61,364 nt of DNA from Muribaculaceae bacterium (GTDB lineage Bacteria > Bacteroidota > Bacteroidia > Bacteroidales > Muribaculaceae), in contig JAFVCX010000145.1 of the NCBI GenBank assembly GCA_017478855.1, positions 1-61,364 on the forward strand, in the 5' to 3' direction. The position numbers and the translations under genes are program-made. Below are positions 17,901 to 24,404 of the stretch, in pieces (position 1 is the stretch's first letter; every line of letters starts with the position of its first letter). The notes beneath the pieces were generated by a model that saw only the letters and a list, made by a program, of their open reading frames with translations, was not told where the DNA came from and did not search any database.

Positions 17901-18020
17901 TTTTTGTGTTACTTGTTGTAAACTTTGTGTCTGTTCTTCGCTCAGGTTTTGTGCTGCCGTAGTCCCCCAAACCAAAAGGCCGGTTGCCAGCAAGGTGAGT
18001 GTTTTTTTCGCTATATTCAT
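14994..18020 (-). CDS. Secreted N-acetylmuramoyl-L-alanine amidase with golvesin-like insertion
   Basis: 1008 residues from the ATG at 18020, chosen because it begins a signal peptide (MNIAKKTLTLLATGLLVWG, cleavage near TAAQ). An Amidase_3 zinc enzyme that is split: candidate ligands/catalytic residues are His153 (PSHGW), Glu176 (TVEDM), His479 (CLHTDAG) and Glu565 (ALLMELLSH). About 300 residues separate the second and third; part of that insertion (about 205-375, ending ITADAIRVGGG) looks like a golvesin C-terminal-like beta-sandwich. A fibronectin-III-like stretch follows near 605-700 and a further alpha/beta domain fills the C-terminus. It heads the operon and would strip stem peptides to give SpoIID and NamZ their substrate. 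Proteins like this are often misnamed xanthan lyase. Confidence 0.85.
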   Translation of the reverse strand: MNIAKKTLTLLATGLLVWGTTAAQNLSEEQTQSLQQVTQKYLPEHMGIGALKVRSASYEGNTLKVDLSENFGDVPFTVASIDEMKRDMRAALGAGYAKADVQLSIAGADIENYFSNFDTGYKRRHAPFITELDPTRHYKKALDGNIVAVWPSHGWYFEPVLNRWEWQRARMFQTVEDMYTHSYMIPFIMPMLENAGAYVWDARERDTHNFGVVVDNDGGLSQTHYAETDGKNAWENGKESGFSYARAEYKDFENPFGEGTYRQVKATKDKKKVSTASWSVDMPEAGTFALYVSYKTVAGSVKDALYTVRSLNGSQQFKVDQTMGGGVWVYLGSFQLAKGLNKDVVTLSNLSDTKNGIITADAIRVGGGKGNIVRRVALPTEENKQIAAKNKDERYLGKEGIDYKYVGSGEHPWFHIGSRYYLQWAGFPHEVYSTSDGINDYVDDYRSRGEWVNYLAGGSSVLPKQKGLNIPVDVSFCLHTDAGTTPNDDIIGTLLIYCTTKNGKRFGKYEDGTPRELSRQFADIVSSQVVGDIRAKWEPNWTRRGMWDKSYYEARVPEVPALLMELLSHQNFADMKYGLDPGFRFDVSRAIYKGILKFIAKRDHRDYVVQPLPVNSFEIAQASTQGSFLLTWQPTRDELSADGAMPTKYVVCERVGLNGGFREVAVVEDPCHVVTIADNDIHSYKIIALNDGGRSFPSETLSLGIAPNSKGTVMVVNGFTRVSGPDWFENGEIAGFYDEKDHGVPYMEQINYLGSQREFRRNLPWRDDDAPGFGACRSNHETKVIAGNTFDYPATHGEAIMQAGYSFISTSVQAAEARHTTLTGFKAVDLILGKQKEVPTGRGAMPNRFKAFTPALMAALQTSAESGSNLIVTGAYVGSDIWDKDSVNSEETTFARNVLGFEWVDGMATQRGEVYTVPTPNQMMPDGDRWTFVNTLNGKCYAVESPDAIRASDKQGVTFMRYSENNIPAGIVSDRGTYRTLVTGVPLEVMDARARQELMQNALNYFEK

Positions 18021-18097
18021 TGTGCTCTGTTTATATTCTTGGTAGTGTGGTGGCACTGCACGTAACGGTGCGTTATTGCGCATAGTCATACACACTA

Positions 18098-18105
18098 CAA
18101 AAATA
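18098..18105 (-). promoter_or_regulatory. Candidate -7 element (TATTTTTG) of the salvage operon
   Basis: Minus strand TATTTTTG fits TAnnTTTG and would give a leader of roughly 70 bases to the amidase ATG at 18020. No TTG lies 18-21 bases upstream, so the match is only half a promoter; the operon may also be read through from asnS. Confidence 0.4.
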
Positions 18106-18212
18106 CAACAAACCTGCCATACTCGAAAACATTTGCCAACCGAAAGGCTAATATTAAACGTTTTTTAAGAATCAACCATATATTTTCAGTGTTGACGGCC
18201 TTGATGAACGAA

Positions 18213-18243
18213 AGGCACTCCCCACATCGAGTGAAGAGTGCCT
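18213..18243 (-). terminator. Hairpin after asnS
   Basis: AGGCACTC pairs with GAGTGCCT (8 bp, 15-base loop) 27 bases past the asnS stop. The minus strand continues TTTCGTTC, a weak U tract. Terminator or attenuator between asnS and the salvage operon. Confidence 0.5.
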
Positions 18244-18270
18244 ATGCCTGCCGCCATGCAAAGCGGTGTT

Positions 18271-19659
18271 TTAGAATTCGGCGTTGTTGGGTGTGCGCGG
18301 GAAAGGAATCACGTCGCGAATGTTCGACATGCCGGTCACAAACAGGATGAGGCGCTCGAAGCCCAACCCAAACCCGCTGTGAGGCACGGTACCAAAGCGA
18401 CGCGTGTCGAGGTACCACCACATGTCTTTGTCGGGGATGCCGCGACGCTCAATCTCACTTTGCAACTTGCCGAGGTTCTCCTCGCGCTCGCTGCCACCGA
18501 TGATCTCGCCAATTTGCGGAAACAGCACGTCCATAGCTCTTACGGTCTTTCCGTCGTCGTTCTGCTTCATGTAGAACGCTTTGATTTCACGCGGATAGTC
18601 GGTGAGAATCACCGGACGCTTGAAATGTTCTTCCACGAGGTAGCGCTCGTGCTCGCTTTGCAAGTCCACACCCCACTTGACGGGGAATTCAAACTTGCGT
18701 CCTGACTGCTCCAGAATCTTGATGCCCTCGGTGTAGGTGAGGCGCACGAAATCTTCTTTGAGTACGCCATGCAAGCGATCGATGAGCGTGTTGTCATACA
18801 TTTTGTTGAGAAACTCAATGTCATCCTTGCAGTGGTCGAGGGCATACTGCACGCAATATTTGATGAATTCCTCGGCCAAATCCATATTGTCGGTGATGTC
18901 ATAGAAGGCCACTTCGGGCTCAATCATCCAAAATTCGGCAAGGTGGCGCGGAGTGTTGCTGTTCTCGGCGCGGAATGTGGGGCCGAAGGTGTAGATGGCT
19001 CCCAGCGAGGTGGCACCCAACTCACCTTCGAGCTGGCCGCTCACGGTGAGGCTGGTGGTTTTGCCGAAAAAGTCTTTTGAGTAGTCGGTGCGACCATCTT
19101 CGGTTTTGGGAAGGTCGCCCAGATTGAGCGTGGTCACTTGGAACATGTCGCCCGCGCCCTCGCAATCGCTGGCAGTGATGAGCGGCGTGTGCATAGAGAA
19201 GAAGCCCTTGTCGTTGAAGAACTTGTGAATAGCGAAAGCCAAGTGATGGCGAATGCGGAACACGGCACCGAAGGTGTTGGTGCGCATGCGCAAGTGTGCC
19301 TTTTCACGCAAAAATTCCAGCGTATGGCCCTTCTTTTGCAGGGGGTACTCATCGGGGTCGGCGGTGCCATAGATCTCGATACTCTCGGCCTGCACCTCCA
19401 CGGTTTGTCCTTTGCCTTGAGAGGCAACAAGCGTGCCTTCAACATGCAGGCTTGACCCTGTGGTGATGGGTTTCAACTCTTCTTCGCTGAATTTTTCGAG
19501 GTCGATGACGATTTGCAGGTTATTAATCGTCGAACCGTCGTTCAGTGCCACAAATTGCACATGTTTGTTGCCTCGGCGGGTACGAACCCAGCCCTTCACA
19601 CACACTTGCTCGCCCACGAGTTCGGGCGAAAAAATGTCAACAATTTTTGTTCGTTTCAT
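18271..19659 (-). CDS. asnS: Asparaginyl-tRNA synthetase
   Basis: 462 residues. Charges tRNA-Asn. N-terminal OB-fold anticodon domain ([21 protein letters not shown], about 22-45; cited as [19 protein letters not shown]), then class II catalytic core with motif 2 region [21 protein letters not shown] (cited as [19 protein letters not shown]) and motif 3 [10 protein letters not shown] near the C-terminus. The Asn-specific form is supported by the [12 protein letters not shown] block and by the lack of the large insertion of bacterial AspRS. Follows the pseudouridine synthase by 73 bases that contain a strong hairpin. Confidence 0.97.
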   Translation of the reverse strand: MKRTKIVDIFSPELVGEQVCVKGWVRTRRGNKHVQFVALNDGSTINNLQIVIDLEKFSEEELKPITTGSSLHVEGTLVASQGKGQTVEVQAESIEIYGTADPDEYPLQKKGHTLEFLREKAHLRMRTNTFGAVFRIRHHLAFAIHKFFNDKGFFSMHTPLITASDCEGAGDMFQVTTLNLGDLPKTEDGRTDYSKDFFGKTTSLTVSGQLEGELGATSLGAIYTFGPTFRAENSNTPRHLAEFWMIEPEVAFYDITDNMDLAEEFIKYCVQYALDHCKDDIEFLNKMYDNTLIDRLHGVLKEDFVRLTYTEGIKILEQSGRKFEFPVKWGVDLQSEHERYLVEEHFKRPVILTDYPREIKAFYMKQNDDGKTVRAMDVLFPQIGEIIGGSEREENLGKLQSEIERRGIPDKDMWWYLDTRRFGTVPHSGFGLGFERLILFVTGMSNIRDVIPFPRTPNNAEF

Positions 19660-19679
19660 TATGAGGTTTTCTTACGATA

Positions 19680-19712
19680 GGCTTGGAGAAGCGCGAATGG
19701 CCTCTCCAAGCT
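19680..19712 (-). promoter_or_regulatory. Strong hairpin between rluB-like gene and asnS
   Basis: GCTTGGAGA (19681-19689) pairs perfectly with TCTCCAAGC (19703-19711) around a 13-base loop. It lies between the stop of the pseudouridine synthase gene and the asnS ATG on the same strand. No T run follows, so it may be a leader structure or a processing/attenuation element rather than a simple terminator. Confidence 0.45.
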
Positions 19713-19732
19713 ATATGAATGGTTATTGACGT

Positions 19733-21232
19733 TTACTCAAAACTGCCTTCTTTCAGGAAGTTGACCTCCTCTTGTGTGAGGTAACGCCAGCGGCCTCGGC
19801 TCAGGTTTTTCTTGGTGAGGCCGGCAAAGTACACGCGGTCGAGCTTCACCACATGATAGCCCAGTGTTTCAAAGATGCGGCGCACGATGCGATTGCGGCC
19901 CGAATGAATTTCGATGCCTGCCTGTTTGCGGTCGGTGGGCGAAACATAGCTCACTGCATCGGCGTGGATGGGACCATCGTCAAGTTCGATGCCATCGGCA
20001 ATGCGCTGCATGTCTTCCTCGGTGATGGGCTTATCGGTCCACACCTGATAAATTTTCTTTTTCACATATTTGGGGTGTGTGAGTTTTGAAGCAAGGTCGC
20101 CATCGTTGGTGAGCAGAAGCACGCCGGTGGTGTTGCGGTCGAGCCGTCCCACGGGATAAATGCGCTCATTGCAAGCACCCTTCACGAGATCCATCACGGT
20201 TTTGCGGCCGTTGGGGTCGTCGCTAGTGGTCACACAGTCTTTGGGCTTATTAAGCAAGATGTAGCACTTCTTTTCTGATGCCACCACTTGGTCTTTATAC
20301 TCCACGATGTCTTTGGGGGTGATCTTCACGCCAAGTTCGGTCACCACCTCACCATTGACTTTCACTAAACCTTTCTGAATCAGGTCGTCGGCCTCGCGAC
20401 GTGAACACACGCCACTATTGGCCATGAATTTGTTCAGACGCACCTGCATGTTGGGATCGAGGATGGGCTCGTCGTATTCCACGGGTTGAGGACGCGGGGT
20501 AAAACGCATTTGGGGCTTGGGGCCTTGCGGGCGTTTTCCTTTGGGCTTGCGGAACCCGCCTTGTTGGAATCCACCTTGCTGGTAGCCGCCCTGCTGGAAT
20601 CCACCTTGTTGGAACCCCTGCTGATATCCACCCTGCTGATATCTTCTGGGCTGATAGCCGCCTTGTTGGCGCGGTTGATACCCACCCTGTTGGCGAGGCT
20701 GGTAGCCGCCTTGCTGGCGCGGTTGATACCCACCCTGTTGACGAGGCTGGTAGCCGCCTTGCTGGCGTGGTTGATACCCACCCTGTTGGCGAGGCTGATA
20801 GCCGCCTTGCTGTCGCGGTTGGTATCCTCCCTGTTGGCGGGGCTGATAGCCGCCTTGCTGTCGTGGTTGGTATCCACCCTGTTGACGGGGCTGATAGCCG
20901 CCTTGCTGACCATTCTCGGCATCTTCAGGGTTTTGCTGGCCGTGATCGTAATTCGATTGGAAACGAGGACGGTAGCCGCCTTGTTGATAGCCACCTTGAC
21001 GAGGTTGATAGCCACGTTGCTGATAACGAGGCTGGTATTCGCCGCGTTGCTGGTAACGGGGGCGATATCCTTCTTGGTAATCTGATTCTGCGTTCGTGGC
21101 TGCGTCGCCAGTGTTTTCATTTTTGATTTCCACCTTTTGGAAACGGCCTGATTCATTGTTGGGCTCTTCGGTAAGGCGTGACTCGCCGATGCGAGGACGT
21201 TTTGGTCTTTTCTCAAAATTTTCTTCCATCAT
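19733..21232 (-). CDS. S4-domain rRNA pseudouridine synthase with long repeat tail (RluB-like)
   Basis: 499 residues from the ATG at 21232 (MMEENFEKRPKRP). The N-terminal 245 residues are low complexity: Arg/Gln/Tyr/Gly rich with eleven tandem QQGGYQPR units and QQGG(F/Y) variants. The enzyme follows: S4 RNA-binding domain (RLNKFMANSGVCSRREADDLI), then the RluB/RsuA-type catalytic domain with GRLDRNTTGVLLLTNDG, where the Asp of RLD is the catalytic aspartate. Expected to modify 23S (RluB) or 16S rRNA. The tail resembles RGG/RNA-binding disordered regions and may aid rRNA binding; that is inference. Transcribed after purB with a 215-base gap carrying its own -7 element. Confidence 0.9.
   Translation of the reverse strand: MMEENFEKRPKRPRIGESRLTEEPNNESGRFQKVEIKNENTGDAATNAESDYQEGYRPRYQQRGEYQPRYQQRGYQPRQGGYQQGGYRPRFQSNYDHGQQNPEDAENGQQGGYQPRQQGGYQPRQQGGYQPRQQGGYQPRQQGGYQPRQQGGYQPRQQGGYQPRQQGGYQPRQQGGYQPRQQGGYQPRQQGGYQPRRYQQGGYQQGFQQGGFQQGGYQQGGFQQGGFRKPKGKRPQGPKPQMRFTPRPQPVEYDEPILDPNMQVRLNKFMANSGVCSRREADDLIQKGLVKVNGEVVTELGVKITPKDIVEYKDQVVASEKKCYILLNKPKDCVTTSDDPNGRKTVMDLVKGACNERIYPVGRLDRNTTGVLLLTNDGDLASKLTHPKYVKKKIYQVWTDKPITEEDMQRIADGIELDDGPIHADAVSYVSPTDRKQAGIEIHSGRNRIVRRIFETLGYHVVKLDRVYFAGLTKKNLSRGRWRYLTQEEVNFLKEGSFE
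20653..20912 (-). repeat. Tandem 24-base coding repeat (QQGGYQPR x 11)
   Basis: Eleven octapeptide units are encoded in tandem. Successive units alternate between two codon sets (Gly-Gly as GGCGGC-type versus GGGTGG-type, Tyr/Gln choices alternating), so the DNA period is effectively 48 bases. This points to expansion by duplication of a two-unit block. Unit number is likely to vary between strains. Confidence 0.85.
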
Positions 21233-21354
21233 CGTAGATTTGTTAGTGTAGTTGAATTTATTCACGTGATATACAGACCTCTCGGCCTTCTTTTCTCTCA
21301 ATGGTTATTATTGTGTGAGGGAATGAAATTACCCACGACACACTAAAGCATCTG

Positions 21355-21362
21355 CAAATTTA
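21355..21362 (-). promoter_or_regulatory. Candidate -7 element (TAAATTTG) for the rluB-like gene
   Basis: TAAATTTG on the minus strand lies about 120 bases upstream of the ATG at 21232 in the gap after purB. No clear TTG at the expected distance. Confidence 0.4.
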
Positions 21363-21446
21363 ATAACAATTCGGGTCATTCGTTGCCGGTGACCATAAAT
21401 TTTAGTTTTTTTTAATTGTTTGCTTTCGAATCGCCCTCGCGCGTCA

Positions 21447-22793
21447 TTAGTAGCCCAAATAATTGCTGGGGGTGATGGCGCGAAGTTCGTTTTTGACCGA
21501 TTCGGACACATTCAGTTCGTTGATCCACTCTGCCAATCGCTCGTGGGTGAGCACTTGGCCGGTGCGGGTGAGCGACTTCAGTGCCTCGTAGGGCGACGGA
21601 TATCCCTCGCGGCGCAAGATGGTTTGTATGGCCTCGGCCACCACGCTCCACATAGCAGAGAGGTCGGCTTGGATGGCTTCCTGATTCAATATGAGTTTGC
21701 CCAGCCCTTTCAGAGTGCTTTCGAGAGCTATCATCATGTGGCCAAGCGGAACGCCTACGTTGCGCAGCACGGTGCTGTCGGTCAGGTCGCGCTGCAACCG
21801 CGATATGGGCAATTTGTGTGACAAGTGCTCCAAGATGGCGACGGCTAAGCCCATATTTCCTTCGCTGTTCTCGAAATCAATGGGGTTTACTTTGTGTGGC
21901 ATGGCGCTGGAGCCTACCTCTCCGGCTTTGATTTTTTGCTTGAAGTAGTCCATTGAGATATACATCCACACGTCGCGGTCGAGGTCTATGATGATGGTGC
22001 AAAGTCGTTTCAGCGCGTCGAACAATGCGGCCATGTTATCGTAGTTGCTGATTTGAGTGGTGCAGTTTTCGCGCTCAATGCCCAAGCGGCTGCGCAAAAA
22101 GTTCTGGGCAAATTCCGGCCAGTTGATGGCGGGGTAGGCCACATGATGGGCATTGAAGTTGCCCGTGGCACCCCCTAACTTGCCTGTGATGGGCACGGTC
22201 GAGAGCAGCCGCAACTGCTCTCGCAACCTGTAAGAAAACACACGCAACTCTTTGCCCACGCGGGTGGGCGATGCCGGCTGGCCATGGGTTTTGGCAAGCA
22301 TGGGCACATCGTGCCACAACTCGGCATGTTCTTCAAGCCATGTGGCGACTTCTTCCACTTTGGGCAAAACCACATCGTGCAGCGCGTCGCGCAAACTCAT
22401 GGGCACTGAGGTGTTGTTGATGTCCTGTGAAGTGAGGCCGAAATGGATGAATTCCTTGTAGGGACCTAAGCCCAGTTCATCGAATCGTTCCTTCAGATAG
22501 TATTCCACGGCCTTTACGTCGTGGTTGGTTATGGCTTCGATGTCTTTCACGCGCTGCGCATCGGCCATCCCGAATCCATCGGCAATGGCGCGAAGCTGCT
22601 CACGAGCCTCGGGTGGCACGTTGGCAAGCTGGGGCAAGGGCAAGTCACACAGGGCGAGAAAATACTCCACTTCCACCCTCACGCGATAACCGATAAGGGC
22701 TGCTTCAGAAAAATAGTTGCTTAAAATGCGGGTTTTGGCATGATAGCGCCCGTCAATGGGCGATACGGCGGTGAGTGGGGTGAGTTTTTCCAT
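21447..22793 (-). CDS. purB: Adenylosuccinate lyase
   Basis: 448 residues from the ATG at 22793 (MEKLTPLTAVSPIDGRYH), the usual start in this family; an upstream extension would run through the promoter. Catalyses fumarate release from adenylosuccinate and SAICAR in purine synthesis. Signatures: SPIDGRY, HFGLTSQDINNTS, MLAKTHGQPASPTRVGKEL and GEVGSSAMPHKVNPIDFENSEGN (cited as GSSAMPHKVNPIDFEN), the fumarase/aspartase superfamily loop with the catalytic Ser. A good promoter lies 33-63 bases upstream. Confidence 0.97.
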   Translation of the reverse strand: MEKLTPLTAVSPIDGRYHAKTRILSNYFSEAALIGYRVRVEVEYFLALCDLPLPQLANVPPEAREQLRAIADGFGMADAQRVKDIEAITNHDVKAVEYYLKERFDELGLGPYKEFIHFGLTSQDINNTSVPMSLRDALHDVVLPKVEEVATWLEEHAELWHDVPMLAKTHGQPASPTRVGKELRVFSYRLREQLRLLSTVPITGKLGGATGNFNAHHVAYPAINWPEFAQNFLRSRLGIERENCTTQISNYDNMAALFDALKRLCTIIIDLDRDVWMYISMDYFKQKIKAGEVGSSAMPHKVNPIDFENSEGNMGLAVAILEHLSHKLPISRLQRDLTDSTVLRNVGVPLGHMMIALESTLKGLGKLILNQEAIQADLSAMWSVVAEAIQTILRREGYPSPYEALKSLTRTGQVLTHERLAEWINELNVSESVKNELRAITPSNYLGY

Positions 22794-22825
22794 TTCGATG
22801 AGATTGCTGTTATTTTTTAAGGCCA

Positions 22826-22856
22826 CAAAGTTACGACTTTTTTCCCAAGCCCGCAA
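22826..22856 (-). promoter_or_regulatory. purB promoter (TTG-N20-TAACTTTG)
   Basis: Minus strand: TTG at 22856-22854, 20-base spacer, TAACTTTG at 22833-22826. Both boxes and the spacing match the Bacteroidetes consensus. Leader about 25 bases. Confidence 0.75.
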
Positions 22857-22911
22857 CCGATGAGGCCTAAATGCATAAAAGTTAATTTCTGAAAAAAATA
22901 GGCATGAATCC

Positions 22912-22941
22912 TTGTGAAGTTGAAAAAATGTTGTACCTTTG
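22912..22941 (+). promoter_or_regulatory. Promoter of the tRNA-Val pair (TTG-N19-TACCTTTG)
   Basis: TTG at 22912-22914 and TACCTTTG at 22934-22941, 19-base spacer, ending 18 bases before the mature tRNA. Consensus fit is good. Confidence 0.75.
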
Positions 22942-22959
22942 TCGCGCTTTTCGCAATAA

Positions 22960-23034
22960 GGGTGCTTAGCTCAGCTGGTTTAGAGCGCATCCTTGACAGG
23001 GATGAGGTCACCTGTTCGAATCAGGTAGCACCCA
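22960..23034 (+). tRNA. tRNA-Val (anticodon GAC)
   Basis: 75 bases with complete cloverleaf: acceptor GGGTGCT/AGCACCC, D arm GCTC/GAGC, anticodon stem CATCC/GGATG with loop TTGACAG (GAC), T arm ACCTG/CAGGT with TTCGAAT. The 3-prime CCA is not encoded. Reads GTC/GTT codons. Confidence 0.97.
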
Positions 23035-23063
23035 CATTTTTTGTGATAGCGTATTGAAATTTT

Positions 23064-23138
23064 GGGTGATTAGCTCAGTTGGTTCAGAGCATCTGCCTTA
23101 CAAGCAGAGGGTCGGCGGTTCGAATCCGTCATCACCCA
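23064..23138 (+). tRNA. tRNA-Val (anticodon TAC)
   Basis: 75 bases: acceptor GGGTGAT/ATCACCC, anticodon stem TCTGC/GCAGA with loop CTTACAA (TAC), T arm with TTCGAAT. No encoded CCA. It lies 29 bases after the GAC isoacceptor and is probably cotranscribed. Confidence 0.97.
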
Positions 23139-23229
23139 CACAAACGGAGCGGCATCGCACAGAGATGTTGCTCCGCTTTTTTGTTTTGATGACGTCGCTC
23201 CCAATCGTGGCGTGGTGGTGCAAAAAAAT

Positions 23230-23260
23230 TTGTGCTGGTAAAAGATTTTTCGTAAATTTG
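23230..23260 (+). promoter_or_regulatory. Promoter of the nuo-atp superoperon (TTG-N20-TAAATTTG)
   Basis: TTG at 23230-23232, 20-base spacer, TAAATTTG at 23253-23260: a full match to the Bacteroidetes consensus. It gives a leader of about 137 bases before nuoA. Confidence 0.8.
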
Positions 23261-23266
23261 CGCCGA

Positions 23267-23403
23267 ATTAGTGCATAGCTCACTTGCGCAGCAAAACGGC
23301 ATAGCCGTTAACCTTGTGTGAATGAGTGGTATTTGCCATTTATGCGAGTGGCCTTATGCGGATGCTCGCAGTGTCAACCTGAAAACGAAAAAATAATAGT
23401 TTT
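23267..23403 (+). promoter_or_regulatory. Structured 5-prime leader of nuoA
   Basis: The leader holds a tight hairpin (AACGGC-ATA-GCCGTT, 23295-23309) and a second possible stem (GCGAG 23344-23348 with CTCGC 23365-23369). No known riboswitch was recognised. It may affect mRNA stability or translation of this long operon. Confidence 0.35.
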
Positions 23404-23778
23404 ATGGATTTATCAATATTCGGTATTCAAAGTACGACCTTGGCAATCACGGCCGCACTCACTGGTGTTTTGCTGGTGGCAGCGGCCTTGATTATTGCAT
23501 GGCTCATCGGGCCGCGCAGTTACACCGAGATGAAGGGCGAGCCTTATGAGTGCGGCATCCCCACACGAGGCGAGTCGATGGCACAGTTCCACGTGGGCTA
23601 TTACCTGTTTGCCATCCTCTTTCTCATGTTTGATGTTGAAACCGTGTTTCTCTTCCCGTGGGCAGCCATCTGCCGCTCACTTGGAACAGGCGCGTTGGCA
23701 GCCGTGGGCACATTCTTGGTTATTCTCGCATTAGGTCTTGCTTATGCATGGAAGAAAGGAGCGTTGAGATGGAAGTGA
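23404..23778 (+). CDS. nuoA: NADH-quinone oxidoreductase subunit A
   Basis: 124 residues, three membrane helices. The loop YECGIPTRGESMAQFHVGYYLFAILFLMFDVE (cited as YECGIPTRG and FLMFDVE) is the conserved NuoA segment with the Cys and acidic residues near the quinone channel. First gene of complex I; its end overlaps nuoB by 10 bases. The membrane-arm base protein. Confidence 0.97.
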   Translation: MDLSIFGIQSTTLAITAALTGVLLVAAALIIAWLIGPRSYTEMKGEPYECGIPTRGESMAQFHVGYYLFAILFLMFDVETVFLFPWAAICRSLGTGALAAVGTFLVILALGLAYAWKKGALRWK

Positions 23779-24362
23779 AAATCAAAAGCATGAAGCACGA
23801 CGACTTCAAGAACAACGAATATATCGACGGACTGGTGGAGCAAATTCGCGCCAGCGGCACCAATATCGTGGTGGGCAAGCTCAACGACTTGCTTAATTGG
23901 GGCATCAGCAACTCGCTGTGGCCCTTCTGCTTCGGCACCAGTTGCTGCGCCATTGAATTTATGTGCTTGGGCGCAGCACGCTACGATATGGCTCGTTTTG
24001 GTTTTGAGGTGGCTCGCAATTCCCCCCGTCAGGCCGACTATATTATGTGTCAGGGCACCATCACTTATCGCATGGCACCCGCACTCAAACGCCTTTATGA
24101 GCAGATGGCCGAACCAAAATATGTCATTGCCTGCGGCAGTTGCACGGTGAGCGGTGGCCCATTCAAAAACAGCTACTGTGTGGTTAAGGGCATTGATGAG
24201 ATTATTCCTGTAGACGTATACATTCCGGGCTGCCCGCCCCGCCCGGAGGCATTCTTCTATGGACTGATACAACTGCAACGCAAAATCAAGGTACAGAAAT
24301 ACTTTGGTGGCGTGAATCGCAAGGAAAAAAAGATGGAATATGTGCCTGATGGCAAAGAATAA
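23769..24362 (+). CDS. nuoB: NADH-quinone oxidoreductase subunit B
   Basis: 197 residues from the ATG at 23769 (MEVKIKSMKHDDF), inside the end of nuoA. Carries the N2 [4Fe-4S] cluster: FGTSCCAIEFM, CQGTI, CGSCTVSGG and GCPPRPE supply the tandem Cys-Cys plus two further Cys. Peripheral arm subunit next to the quinone site. Confidence 0.97.
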   Translation: MEVKIKSMKHDDFKNNEYIDGLVEQIRASGTNIVVGKLNDLLNWGISNSLWPFCFGTSCCAIEFMCLGAARYDMARFGFEVARNSPRQADYIMCQGTITYRMAPALKRLYEQMAEPKYVIACGSCTVSGGPFKNSYCVVKGIDEIIPVDVYIPGCPPRPEAFFYGLIQLQRKIKVQKYFGGVNRKEKKMEYVPDGKE

Positions 24363-24404
24363 ATCCCACCACATTCATTTAGCAACGCATATACCTTAAT
24401 ATAT

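Larger units (their letters stand above)
871..18020 (-). other. Twelve-gene peptidoglycan glycan-strand salvage operon
   Basis: Twelve minus-strand genes are separated by only 8-39 bases throughout, with no internal hairpin or good promoter, and end at the hairpin at 820-843. Functions line up as a pathway: amidase, SpoIID glycan cleavage, NamZ MurNAc release, AmpG-like and MurT-like uptake, MurK phosphorylation, MurQ ether cleavage, D-lactate oxidation, plus an esterase that could deacetylate MurNAc. Two glycosyltransferases and DUF4922 are not explained. Operon status is inferred from spacing. Confidence 0.75.

Noticed and set aside
14994-18020. Xanthan lyase
   Set aside because: Similar proteins carry that name in databases, but the visible motifs are those of a zinc amidase with a golvesin-like domain; no polysaccharide lyase motif was seen.
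20653-20912. Regular 24/48-base repeats that look like a CRISPR or satellite
   Set aside because: The units have no spacers, are contiguous, and keep an open protein frame of the rRNA pseudouridine synthase tail.
23267-23403. Riboswitch upstream of nuoA
   Set aside because: Hairpins exist but match no riboswitch class I know.
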